A program made the translations under genes and the position numbers. A model generated the notes under the pieces. That model ran no database searches. It had not been told where the DNA came from and was given only the letters and a program-made list of their open reading frames with translations. DNA of 64,000 nucleotides from NCBI GenBank assembly GCA_030761205.1, contig JAULJL010000025.1, positions 3,706,001 to 3,770,000 of the forward strand. Reading direction: 5' to 3'. The number at the start of each line of letters is the position of its first letter. Within the stretch, counting starts at the first letter, position 1. The stretch is from Fremontodendron californicum. Taxonomy: Eukaryota; Streptophyta; Magnoliopsida; Malvales; Malvaceae. Positions 12,136 through 23,235 of the stretch are shown piece by piece.

Positions 12136-13060
12136 AAAATTGGAACGGCCTGTCGGACCAGTTGAACTGAGAATTAGTGGCTTGTTCGGTTTGGTGCATG
12201 TCATAAAACTAAATTTTTTTGAATCGGTAAAAAATCGGTTGAACTAGTAAAAACTCGAAAAAATTGGTTTTACATTTATTTTTTTAATTTTTTATAAAAA
12301 TTTATTGTATGTGATGAGATTTGAACCTTTAACATTTTGAATATATAATGAAGATCATAGCATTTAATAAAATACATATTTTTATTAAATATTTACTATA
12401 TTTAATACTTATATAATATTTAAATTCTTTTTTAAATACAATCGGTCTAATCGATTGGACCAGTTGAATCAGTAATCGGAGGTCTCACTAGTTCGACTTC
12501 CGATTTGATTTTTTCAACATTGGTACTCACGTTTGATACATGCGTTCGATATATATTCGGTCATGGGTATGGGGTATGATATTCCAAATATATATTTAAA
12601 AAATCGAAACGGTCGGTCAGATTAGTTGAATTGGAACCAGTGGTTTGTTTGGTTCGGTGCATGTCATAAAATCGATTTTTTTCCGAATCTGTAGAAAATC
12701 GGTTGAATCAGTAAAAACTTGAAAAAATTGGTTTTACACTTATTTTTTTAATTTTAAAAAAAAAACTTATTGTATGTGATGAGATTTGAACCTGTAACCC
12801 ATTGAATATATATTAAAGATCATAACATATAATCAAATACATATTTTTATTAAATATTTACTATATTTAATACATATTTAATATTTAATTTTTTTTATAC
12901 AATCGGTCCAACCGGTTGGATCAGTTGAATCAATAATCAGAAGTCTTACTAATTCGACTTTCGATTCGATTTTTTCAATATTGATATTCACGTTCGATAT
13001 ATATTCAGATATGAATATGAGATATGATATTTCAAATAAATATATTTTTAAAAAACTAAA
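12136..13060. repeat. Two tandem copies of a 460-bp repeat
   Basis: Copy 1 (12136-12600) and copy 2 (12601-13060) share, in the same order, 'gtgcatgtcataaaa', 'aaaatcggttgaa', 'aaaaattggttttaca', 'attgtatgtgatgagatttgaacct' and 'acaatcggtc'. Each copy has a 'cggtcggacca'-like head and tail, a theme common in plant MITEs of the 'gaaccggtcggac' type. There is no coding capacity. The copies differ at many positions, so the duplication is not recent. Confidence 0.75.
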
Positions 13061-13580
13061 TATACTGATGTTAAATATTTACTCATATTTGAATTCATCC
13101 GAATTTGGATAACATAGGTTGCATTTGTTTTGTTTGTCAGTGTTATGTTAATAGTAATGGATGGTGAGAGAAGCCCCAAAAGGTTTTGATAATAGTTGAG
13201 TGATGGTTGTTGCAACTAGGTAAGTGAGGGTACGGAGATGCATACTTCAATGGTGGAGAAGTGAAGTTCTCATAAATCGATTTTTCTAAATTTTTTAACA
13301 TTTATTATTATTATAATAAAAAATTTCGTGCATCGAGTTAGAAAACTAATTTTATTTTATGGTACTTTAATTTCTAAAAAAATGGATTTTATTTAAAAAA
13401 AAACAGAATTTTCACCGTCCCTTTCATTTTCCAAGCAACACGAGCGTCAGTAGTTTCTCCGCAAAATCTCGCGAAATATTGAACACAGCGACCCACGCCC
13501 ACAATAAATCAAGCGTCAATTAAATATTAAAAAGCTGAAATACTTGACGCCACAATAAAAAATTTGATTATCGAACCACC
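13061..13580. other. Intergenic DNA upstream of LNK1
   Basis: Non-coding sequence. It ends in a G+C-richer part from about 13410 that begins the LNK1 promoter. The phrase 'gaatttggataacatagg' near 13098 resembles the end of the 197-bp MITE family, but no intact copy is present. Confidence 0.5.
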
Positions 13581-13769
13581 CACGTGATCGCCACATAGAA
13601 AATTCCTCGCCAAGTGGTCCGGGACACGTGTCGAATTTTCAGAAGCCTACACGGACGTGGGCCAATCACGTCAGGGAAACTGATCGGATCTCATCGCCCT
13701 ACTCTCATCCACGAATTCTGATATCTACCCGTTCTACCACTTGCGTTGTTTTGATCTCCTCGCCACGTG
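13581..13769 (+). promoter_or_regulatory. LNK1 promoter with three perfect G-boxes
   Basis: The palindrome CACGTG occurs at 13581-13586, 13625-13630 and 13764-13769. ACGTGG at 13655-13660 and CACGTCA at 13667-13673 add further ACGT cores. In plants G-boxes bind bHLH factors (PIF, MYC) and bZIP factors (HY5). They lie upstream of the LNK1 leader, which fits a light- and clock-controlled gene. I did not find an exact evening element (AAAATATCT) in this segment. Confidence 0.7.
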
Positions 13770-14735
13770 TCATCCTTACCGTCACCTCCCTTTACGTTTT
13801 AACCTTTTAAAAATTAATAATAATAAAAAATATTCTTTAATCCCTATTCAAAGAAAAAACAAACGAAAAAACAAAATATTAAAAAAAAAAATCGAGTGCT
13901 CTCTTTGTTCTCTAGAACTTCCCATAAATCTCATATTTTGAATTTAGGGTAAAAAAGTTCATTCAGTTAACTGGTGAATAACTTTGTAAAGTGGATTTCG
14001 GAGCCTTCGTTTTTTGGTGAAGTTTTGCCTTTATTGGAAAACAAATCTGTTTTTTTTTTTCTTTGGGGGTATTTGATTTTCCGGTGAAAATTGTCAGTTT
14101 CAGGTGAGACTTTGTTAGGAGATCGTTTCTTTTTCATTTTTCGTTGAAACTTACTTTTTTAGTTGATTTCTTTAGATTTGTCTTGGTTGTTGAAATATTT
14201 TTTTTGTTTGGTTGCTGAGAAAATGCAGGAAATGAAACGGAATTTTAGAAACTTTTTTTTTTTAAAAATATTTTTAAGATAAAAGAAAAGAAACAAAATA
14301 CTAAAAGTCAATCTAAATCTGATACTAATTTGCGCTTACAATATTATTTTTTGCTGTTAATAATTTTATTTTTTTTTCTGAATTCTTCTGCCGTTTTTTG
14401 ATGAGAAAAATTGGTTAGGAAAATAGATTTACACAAGAAATAATGAATTTAATTAGATTACTATGTATTTACTGCTATAAAAGCCGCGGATGCAGTTTGA
14501 TGCTGAAAAGTAATTAACTTTTTGTTTGGTGTGTATTCATAGCTTTTAGATCTTAAACTTGATTATCTTTCACAAATTTGAAACTTAATTTCTGCTGAAT
14601 GATTTTTCTAATTTGCTGTAATTATTCTGTTTTTTGTGTCAGAAAGCTAAACCAGACATAAATTGTCTGCCGTAAACATGACATCAAATCAAAAGATTGA
14701 AATTCTGTTTAGTGGTGGTTAAGGATCTTGGAGGA

Positions 14736-17700
14736 ATGTCTGACTTGTGCATGTATGAGGTAAGTATCTTAAATCACCTTTTAAGTTTATTCAGTTTACT
14801 TTCATTTTCTAGTAGTACAGTGCTTCAATGTCAATAAAGTTTCTGTGGGATGCAATAATTTCAGCTTATTGATTCAACTTGAGATTTGGTTTTACTTTCA
14901 GTTGTTCACTAGATTTCACATGTCAATAGAACTTGTAAGTTGTATAGTGTGGAATAGTGCCTCTTTTGTTATGATATTAGTGGAGGGATTTATTGAAAAT
15001 TTCAGGATGTGATGGATTTGTTATGAAAAAAAGAATCTTAAGTACTTTAGTTTGAAGCTTTTTAGTTGCTGTATTTTGAAATGTGAAGGAGCTTTGAAAT
15101 TTTAGTTGCTGTACTTTAGTTTGAAGCTTTTAAGTTTATTGAAATGTGAAGGAGCATGGGCTCAAGCACAAGATTACTGCTTTATCAGAATTACTTAGGA
15201 ATAGAATTTATGCTGATGGGATCATAATTGGGTGGCTATTCTTTTGAAGTGTTTCTTTTCAGATTCGCCTTGAGCCTCCTTAGTTACCTAAATGTTTTTG
15301 GTTGCATTACCATTTTAAGGAATGTGTTGTGCTAGCTAAGGGATGTAATTCATATCATCCCTCTAAATTATCTTAAACTTCATCTTCTTTATTTTTATTT
15401 CCTTTTATGAAGAATGACTGATTATAACTGAACTTGTCTAATTGATGTTACAGCTTGAAGATAATGTTTGGGATGAATTTGGTGCTACTGATGATCATAT
15501 AGTGCCTCGTACTGTTGATGAATATGGGGCTCAATTCAAAGTTCAAGGTGATGGTCGGAAAAAACCACGTCATGAAGTGACCGGAGTTACTAGTAATGCT
15601 GATAATATGACTAAATATGATATTTTGGGGGAGAATGAAAAAGGCTTACATACTTTGACCAAGAACAGAATGTTAGAAAAGGGTTCGTGGTCTCACATTC
15701 CTGATAGCATGTTTCCCACTTCAGGTGATAATGACTCACTCAAAGAGGTGACAAGCATGGCTTCTGATGATCCAAGGATGTCCAGCCATGGTCTCAAAAC
15801 TGGCAATATAGATTCAGTTGGCAGTGAGTTCTGTGCTGATGATCCTGTCTTGGTTGACAAGTGTGCCACTGAGGACAATAATGTTTACTGTTTTCCACTA
15901 AATCACATATCTGCAGCTGATGATGATCTCAGTTTTTTTAGTAATAACCATGAGGACAAAGAAAACAGCGATCTTTTATATTATGGATGGGGAGAGATTG
16001 GGAATTTTGAGGATGTTGACAGGATGTTCAGGTAGTTCTTGAAATCCCATCATTAATTATTTTTCATCTTATGCTTTACCATGTAAAATCTGACATTTAG
16101 CTTCAGTAGGACCTTCCCATTTGAGTATAACTTAAGTATCTACATTCATACATGTATAACTACCCACATATATGTACATGCACCAAATATGGATGCATGA
16201 ATGTATGTAGGTTTACTAAGTAATACTAAAATACTTAAGCTTTCTTATTGTTCTTGCAGAAGTTGTGATTCAACATTTGGGTTGGGGAGTCTTAGTAATG
16301 AAGATGATATGTGCTGGTTTTCATCTTCACAAGTGACTGAAGGATCTCAAGATGCATCGAAGGCTGATGCTAAACTGAATAGTGTACCACAGGAGTGTGC
16401 AATTTCTAGGTCAGATAGTGCAGGTCCTTCAACGATTGATTCCAATAAGAAAAGCATATTTTTAAGTGACAAAATAAGTTCCCTTAATACGAGCGGTGAT
16501 AATGCTGGTCTTGCTCACATGTCGTCTTTGCATGTATCCAATAAAGAATCTGAAACTAAGGATGACTTAACACCCAATGAGCAGGTTAGAAGAATCTTTT
16601 TTGTTTCTAAGTGATCTCTCTCTCTCTCTTTCTCTCTCTAACTTTTTAATTTCACATTTTGTTTAGGAATATCTAGTTATATAGTTTTCGGCACCTAGAA
16701 CTTGTCATCCTCCAAAAGCCTTTTAGGCACTTTTTTCTTTCTGAATATGAATTCCATGCATCAATAAATTAAGGTCACAAGTAGAAATATAACTATCGTG
16801 GTATTTTGAAGGAAAATGCAGCCTGCTATCATCATGAATTACATTGTTTTTATTGTGCTTGTTCGGAATTAATGTAAAGGTCCAATCTTGAGTTGGATGA
16901 CAATCAATATGATCCACTCTTAAGCTGGTTCAGAATGAAAGATTCTTTGCTATAAGTTTTCCTTAACGTATTGTTTCCATATGGAATCTTCATTATGTTG
17001 TCTTATAGCTTTGCCAAATTACAGATCAGTCCACAAAAAAAGCAGTCAAAGCAACTGAGAGCATCAGGAGAAAGAAAATATCAACATCTGGAAAATGGTG
17101 GTTCTTTTAACCAATATGGTAACGTCAAGCAGGTTGCAGATGTGAAGCACCCCTTTACTGATTCATCCTGTCAACTCTTTTCCTCGTCAGACCTTCAGCC
17201 GCACAAACAAAACATTGATCCTGATTCTTTGAGTTACGTACAGACAAATATTCCTTATATGCATCTCAGCTATAGCAGTGCTTCGGATCAAATTTCAATC
17301 TGTCCAACTCTATCTAGCGCCAAATCTGAAAATAATGGCCATTCTTCTTCGAAAAATGAGTCATCTTATGCATCAAATCAGGTACAGTCTATAGAGAGTT
17401 CTCGTGGTCCTTCATTAGAGGCTCCTACCATTATAACGAATGAGAAGAGGGGAAAGCTATATCACCAACAAGATACACAAGCCCCACTTAATAGGAATGT
17501 CAAACACGAAAAAATGGAAAGTCAGATGGCATTTTGTGATCCAGATACTGTTCAAAAGCAGGTCCGTCAGTCTGAACATGATGAAGGTCATAGTGAAGTT
17601 GAAGGAGTTAGTATTGGAAATCCAGCAGAATTAGATTCTTCAATTGCACAGGATAACTCTTGTGTAAGTTCTGTTTTGGATGAAGTCTCAGTAGAAGCAA

Positions 17701-19300
17701 CTAGTTTTCGGCAGCTTCAGCAAGTCACGGGAAAGGTATAATTGATGGAAAGATTTTGTGATGTGCAAGTTGCATGTGTTTTTGTGGTGTGCATGTGCGC
17801 ATGTTCATTTTGGTAATCAGTAAACATGGTAATTGATCAAGTTAAAACTTCTTGAATTTTCAGTTGGATATCAGGACAAAACTGTGCATACGGGATAGTC
17901 TGTATCGTTTGGCTAGGAATGCTGAACAAAGGCATAATTGCACAAAAACAAACGGTGGCATCAGAGATGATAAAGATGCGAGTGGTCCATTGGTGGCTGA
18001 AGAAACAAACAAGTATGAGCTTGTTACTTGAAAATGAATTTCTTAGTACTTTTCATTATCACTGTTACTCAATTTTGACTGTTGAATAGTGATACATAAG
18101 GTAGTTAATGGTGGTATGGAATTCCCAACACTTGAAACCTATAGTGGGTAGAAATGTTTTTTAGTAGTTCAATTTTTTGGCTTCCTAGAGACTAGGGACA
18201 AATCCAATTACCTTGTGCGAAAATAACATACTAAAATATAGGCACTCATAATTTGAATTTTGAACCATAGACCCCTAGGTTAAAAAGGCACTGGTAACGA
18301 ATTGAAAAACCATGCACTTGGAAACTTAGGGCCCATTTAGCATTCTTGTTGACACAGCTTTTGAGGTCAAAAGTTGCGTTTCACTTCACTGCAAATGCAA
18401 TGTTAAACGGATAAAAAAATTCAGCTTTTGCGGTTGAAATCATGGTTTGGCAACCCAAATAAAAAAGCCAAGAAAATGGAGTTTTTGGGTTTTTGAAGCT
18501 GGTTTTTGAATAAAATAATTTTATTATCCTCACATCTTTAAACTTTTATTATTTTAAACATATTTTTTTTTTGACATTTTAATTCTTCACAGCAATACCA
18601 AACACTTAAAAGTTCTTAAACCACATTTTTCAAACACATTTTTTTTAACTCAAGTTTTTTTTAACCCAAATTTTTTTCAACAGCAATGTTAAACTAACTC
18701 TTAATCGGTTTGGTTAGGATTTAATAATAGTTTTCAATCTTGAACATATTTGCTAGAAGCTCTCTCCTTCACGTACGTTCCTCCTTTCTGCTACAAATTT
18801 TCTGAAGAAAGAAACTTATAGAGGCAAAAACTTGGCAAGAATCCGCTTGGCTGTTCTAAACTACTAACTTTGTGTTACATCTTGAGTGTTGTGTGTGTAA
18901 TTTTTCCTTTCTTCTTTTGTCTTCATTCTTAATTAATCCAATCTTCAAATCATTTTTTCTTCTTGTAACTCTAAATATTGGGTTTTTTCAGGTGCACTGG
19001 GTTTATGGATATGGAAACTGACACAAACCCTATAGATAGATCCATAGCACACTTACTATTTCACAGGCCTTCAGATCCATCTCTAAGGCCGATTATCGAT
19101 ACTGCATCTTTGAAGTCTCCTGGCATGGTAAGCATTTCCTTTTATGGCTTGTCGTTTTTTATGTCGAACTCGAAGAAAGTTGAATGTTTTGTAACCTCAA
19201 AGCCTTATTCTGCGGATTGGAATGACAGATTCATGGCTCTATCAGTAATCCACCTATGATGTCCGAAAAACACATTGGCGATTCAGATAAAAAGTGCTGA
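14736..19300 (+). CDS. LNK1: LNK1 clock transcriptional coactivator
   Basis: LNK proteins have no DNA-binding domain. They are recruited by MYB-like clock factors (RVE8/RVE4, CCA1) and activate afternoon genes such as PRR5 and TOC1 in the nucleus. Seven coding exons fit: 14736-14759, 15454-16031, 16260-16584, 17025-17735, 17864-18012, 18992-19127 and 19229-19300, giving 664 residues with all phases consistent. The first exon encodes only eight residues (MSDLCMYE), the start that separates LNK1 from LNK2. The family signature YGWGEIGNFEDVDRMFR is at residues 185-201. The C-terminal part has the conserved stretch from LDIRTKLCIRDSLYRLARNA to the LLFHRPSDPSLRP motif. An untranslated exon ends at 14103, and the leader resumes at 14643, so there is an intron in the 5' leader. 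Intron 5 carries a MITE. The protein is slightly longer than the roughly 600-residue Arabidopsis homolog. Confidence 0.92.
18329..18700. mobile_element. Tourist-like MITE in LNK1 intron 5
   Basis: This 372-base insertion is closely similar along its whole length to 20984-21367. Its ends read gggcccatttagcatt and, inverted, gagttagtttaacatt. It is flanked by the trinucleotide TTA on each side (18326-18328 and 18701-18703), as expected of PIF/Harbinger-type MITEs. It has no coding capacity. Confidence 0.7.
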
Positions 19301-19592
19301 CAAAATGTGACAGCAGGTAACTGGGACTTTGTTAACATCAAGGTGCAACCCTTGTAAAATGTAATCTATTTATGATCAATGTACGATGATTGTCGTGAGG
19401 CCGGTCGGCCTCAACATAAGATGCAGGTTCGTTCCGATGTTTTTAGTATGTGTTGTTATAAATCCTTGTAATGGTTTGTGATAAGCTACTTGTCCGCTTA
19501 TCTGTCACTACTCGGTAGTACTTCAAAAAAATTTCTGTTTGCTTTTCTCAAAATATTCTGCCTTCTTGCGACAAATCCTGGAATTTCTCTTA

Positions 19593-20176
19593 GGTAAAAT
19601 ATGAAAAACATGCAGTGCACAGTAGAATTATTGTCAAATGGTGTAATGAATAAAAATTATTTGAAAAAGAGAAATGAATAAATAGAAATTGTTAAAAAAG
19701 ATATTGTAAAGACAAAATTATCCTTGATAAAAAAACTTTCTCTTCTCTTTTTCTTTTATTTTTTAATTTACTTTTTAATTAAAAAGTAAATATTCTGAAA
19801 ATAAAACTTTTTAATTTTAAAAAATAAATTTTTAAATTTTTTATTTACTTTTTTTAATTAAAAAATTAAAAAAAATAAAAATAATATGCCTAAAATTAAT
19901 ATTTATTTATTTTTTTAAATTTTTTAAATTTTTTAAAAAAATATATATTTAAATATTTTATTTTTGAAATTTATTTTCAATTAAAATTTTTAAAAAATAA
20001 TATTTCCTTAATGAAATAAAAAAGAAAAGTAAGTTTTTTCATGAAGGGTAATTTTGTCTTTACAATATCCTTTATAATAATTTTTAATTATTCATTTCTC
20101 TTTTTCAAATAACTTTTATTCATTACACCATTTGACAATAAATCTACTGTTCACTGCATGTTTTTCATATTTTCCC
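19593..20176. mobile_element. Mutator-like foldback MITE, 584 bp
   Basis: The two ends are inverted repeats of about 150 bases; the left arm (ggtaaaatatgaaaaacatg...) reappears inverted at 20040-20176. A perfect 9-base duplication TTTCTCTTA bounds it (19584-19592 and 20177-20185), the size produced by Mutator-like transposases. The centre is A/T-only filler. It lies less than 300 bases beyond the LNK1 stop codon, so it may fall in or near the LNK1 3' end. Confidence 0.88.
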
Positions 20177-20281
20177 TTTCTCTTATCTGATGATAATGGT
20201 TTTTTTTGTTTTTTTTGTTTTTTTGGTTGCTTTTCGGATATATATAAACATATATAATTTTAAGTCAAATCAGGTTACTAG

Positions 20282-20285
<4 letters not shown>

Positions 20286-20330
<45 letters not shown>

Positions 20331-20331
20331 G
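20286..20331. repeat. Compound (TA)n(GA)n microsatellite
   Basis: A run of TA dinucleotides (about 20286-20312) continues into GA dinucleotides (to about 20331). A second pure TA run is at about 20491-20526. Confidence 0.85.
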
Positions 20332-20489
20332 ATCAATTTACGTTAGTGTAAAACTAATACGTTTTTATAATTTCGTGTATGATTAATATTTTAACAAATT
20401 GATTTTGAATTTAGCAATACAATCGTATTTGTTATGCATGAAAAGTTTTGAGTCGATTTGATATTTATATCATGTCAATTGAGAATATT

Positions 20490-20530
<41 letters not shown>

Positions 20531-20670
20531 ACGATTGATTTTTTTTACATCAAACAAATAATTAGATATTTTTAATTTATTCGAAATTTGACGTGTATGA
20601 TTTATATAGATAAAATATAAAATACAATTAAATAAATATAAATCATACTTATAAAATTAAATAGTTTCTC
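20332..20670. mobile_element. MITE-like repeat, ggatc-acttacactag family
   Basis: The phrases 'gtgtaaaactaatacg', 'ttttaacaaattgatttt', 'gatttgatatttatatcat' and 'gaaatttgacgtgtatgatttatat' recur, with changes, at 35154-35480 and (inverted) at 48770-49140. I infer a dispersed non-autonomous element. The left end is blurred by the microsatellite and no duplication was recognised. Confidence 0.5.
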
Positions 20671-20983
20671 TTTCTCTCACAGCTTGTTGTCCTCTATATG
20701 GACCACTGCCACAGCATGCCATATTCCCACCTTGAAACCTTCACAAAATAAACCACAAAATATAACTTGGAAATAGAGCGTTCTTTGTTTGTTTGTTTTT
20801 TTTTTTTTAACAAAGTATTATAGAGGGGGATGTCATGAGACTTACCATATTTTGAAGGGTTGTTCATTCTTTCACTTGAAGAAGTATAGAAATCATGATT
20901 TGCAAATTTGAATCCTTCTAATTGGTTGTCCAGTCCAGCTGCTGGAGGGCAATGGAAAGTTCTTTATTGTGTAGCTGTGCTTA

Positions 20984-21367
20984 GAACTCGTTTAACATTG
21001 CTTCTGACACAATTTTTGAGGTCGAAAATTGCTTTTCACCGCAAATACAATGTTAAACAGATAAAAAAATTTGAATTCTGCTGTTGAAATCATGGTTTGA
21101 AAAGCCAAATCAAAAAATCAAAAAATATAGCTTTTGGGCTTTAAAAGTTGACTTTTGGATAAAATGACTTTATTATCTTCACATCTCTATACTTTTATTA
21201 TTTTAAACATATTTTTTTTTGACATTTCAATTTCTTACAACATTTTTTCATAGCAATACTAAACACTTAAAAGTTTTTAAACCACACTTTATAAACACAT
21301 TTTTTTCAACTCAAGTTTTTTTCAACCCAAAACTTTTTCCAACAACAATGCTAAACTAAGCATAGTG
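20984..21367. mobile_element. Tourist-like MITE, second copy
   Basis: It aligns with 18329-18700 from 'gtttaacattgcttctgacac' to 'caacaatgctaaactaag'. TTA flanks both sides (20981-20983 and 21368-21370). It sits directly against, and so truncates, the GDSL lipase pseudogene that follows. Confidence 0.65.
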
Positions 21368-21370
21368 TTA

Positions 21371-21780
21371 TTTGTCAACGCAATAACTGGTGCTTCCTGG
21401 CACTACTACTTTCATGCCTGGTTTACACCCCAATGCCCCCAAGCTCTGAAGAAACCCAAATTACCTTCCTCCTTTCTTATGTATTATTTCCTGACAGTTC
21501 AACTACAGTAGACTATGATCAACTGAAAATCTAAGGGTGGAATCAAATTTTCTGAATTTTAAGTATAATTACTTTGATTGCAGCAGTCAGGTTCCCAATC
21601 ACCATTGCAACATATTCTTCTTTGGAGTGGGATTGAAGCACACTTGAGTTTTGAACAAATAGAGGCAAAGTAATCGTTGCTTCCTATGCTAACTATATAT
21701 AGGGCACTGCCAGCAATCTCTTTAGCTTCTGCATCACCTAGTTCTTGTCCCAACAATTTCTCAACATTCTTGAAATAACT
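21371..21780 (-). pseudogene. GDSL esterase/lipase pseudogene fragment
   Basis: On the minus strand, 21559-21780 reads LGQELGDAEAKEIAGSALYI followed by VSIGSNDYF, the GDSL-lipase block that holds the conserved GxND motif. A one-base frameshift near 21618 then moves the match into another frame (EYVAMVIGNLTAAIKVI). A second block at about 21375-21465 reads GGR-stop-FGFLQSLGALGCKPGM, the next conserved block of plant GLIP-type enzymes, but with a stop codon in place of an expected lysine. The N-terminal GDS motif and the C-terminal D-x-x-H are absent. The fragment is therefore broken by frameshift, nonsense change and truncation at the MITE. Confidence 0.8.
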
Positions 21781-22137
21781 TTTGCTATGTTTGGGAACAT
21801 GAATTTGAAAATTTGGATTTGAATTTTATTTGCTATATAAATTGTGAGAATGAAATACATATATTATGTATAAATTAGTTAAGACTCAATATGATTAAAT
21901 ATGTGAAAGGTATAAAAACATGAATTTCAAATTCACAAATAGCTATAGATATTCTAAATTCACTACTAAATAGGCATCTAACAAATTCATGGATTTGAAA
22001 CATAACTATCAATGTTACTTTTACATGTATTTTATTTATAATTTACACTATTTTTGAAATTCAAATCTATCTTTTAAAATTTAAATTCTCAAAAGTAACC
22101 TAAAAGTATTTAAATTTATAACCTAGATTTAACCCCA
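21781..22137. other. AT-rich intergenic DNA, no gene seen
   Basis: Low-complexity sequence around repeats of 'aaattcaaattc', with no coding signal. It may be another old MITE, judged only from the internal 'gaatttgaaaatttggatttgaatttt' symmetry with 'attcaaatctatcttttaaaatttaaattc'. Confidence 0.4.
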
Positions 22138-22700
22138 AAAATATTGAAAGAAATGAACAAGTAAACAGTGACTAGAAATACAAGAGAAAAAGTAATAGCA
22201 ATATACTTTTCATTGTAAATGCTAGAGTATAGTTAAAATCCTTATAAGGTGGGTGTGTTTGTCATCCTCAATCTATGTTATTTGAATTCGGATATGAGTA
22301 TAAAATACGAATATATGTCCGACACAAATATATTTAATTTTTTTCAAAATTTTCATGCATTTAAAAGATTCTCCCAAAAAAAAAGATTCTCCCAAAAAAA
22401 GGAAAGAAATGAAAAAGTAAACAGTGACTATAAATACAAGAGAAAAAGTCATAGCAATATACTTTTTCATTCTAAATGCTAGAGTATAAATAACTAAATA
22501 TGGTGGGTGTGTTTGTGTCATCTGAAGTGACCTCAACAATATGTGAGTGTGGGTTTCGAACACGAATATGTGTCAAATACCGGTATGTTTAATTTTTTTC
22601 TAAAATTTTCATGTATTTGAAAGATTTTTGAAAGATCTTATCCTTATATCTATGATCGGATATGCGTCAAACAAAAATGTCGAAATCGAAGCAACATAGA
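22138..22700. repeat. Tandem duplication of about 255 bp including a MITE
   Basis: The block 'gtaaacagtgact.gaaatacaagagaaaaagt.atagcaatatact' at 22160-22210 recurs at about 22416-22465, followed in both cases by 'ggtgggtgtgtttgt' and by a degraded member of the 197-bp MITE family (22272 on and 22540-22699, the second ending gaagcaacatag). The unit, with its MITE, was thus duplicated in tandem. Confidence 0.7.
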
Positions 22701-23235
22701 GCTCAATCACAATAAACAAGCAAATGAACAAACATAATGTAAATTTTTTTCCTCGGTTCAGACAACCCGATTTCAGTATATAAAATTTTTTCCTCAGTAT
22801 GAACAGTGTATAAACTCCCTATTATTTCATTGCTTATTCCAGAGAATCTTTGTTCTTTGGTCTTTGACTAGTTGCAGTTTAGTTAGATATATAGCCTTTC
22901 TTTCAAGTGTCCACAACAAGAGACAAACTCAAATACTCATTTGACATTAAATAACTGATTCTGCCTTATCCTTACTTCTCATGGACTACTAAGTTGCTGC
23001 AATCTAAGCTAAACTGCAAAAATAAGTAAAACATAGCACATACATTAAACAGAAATAAGTCAGCTATAGTAAGTACATCACATTCTGGAACAAAGCTCAA
23101 TGTACCTACTATGCAATTCATCAATGAATTCAAGGTTTCCCTAACAACTGATAGTGCATGAACTATATTGGTTACATAGTTTTATAACTCTAAAACACTT
23201 TAACATTTTCCAAGGTGCAATACTGGAATATTCAA
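22701..23235. other. 3' flank of the zinc-ribbon gene
   Basis: Non-coding sequence that probably includes the 3' untranslated region of the minus-strand gene ending at 23236. No other feature is seen. Confidence 0.5.
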
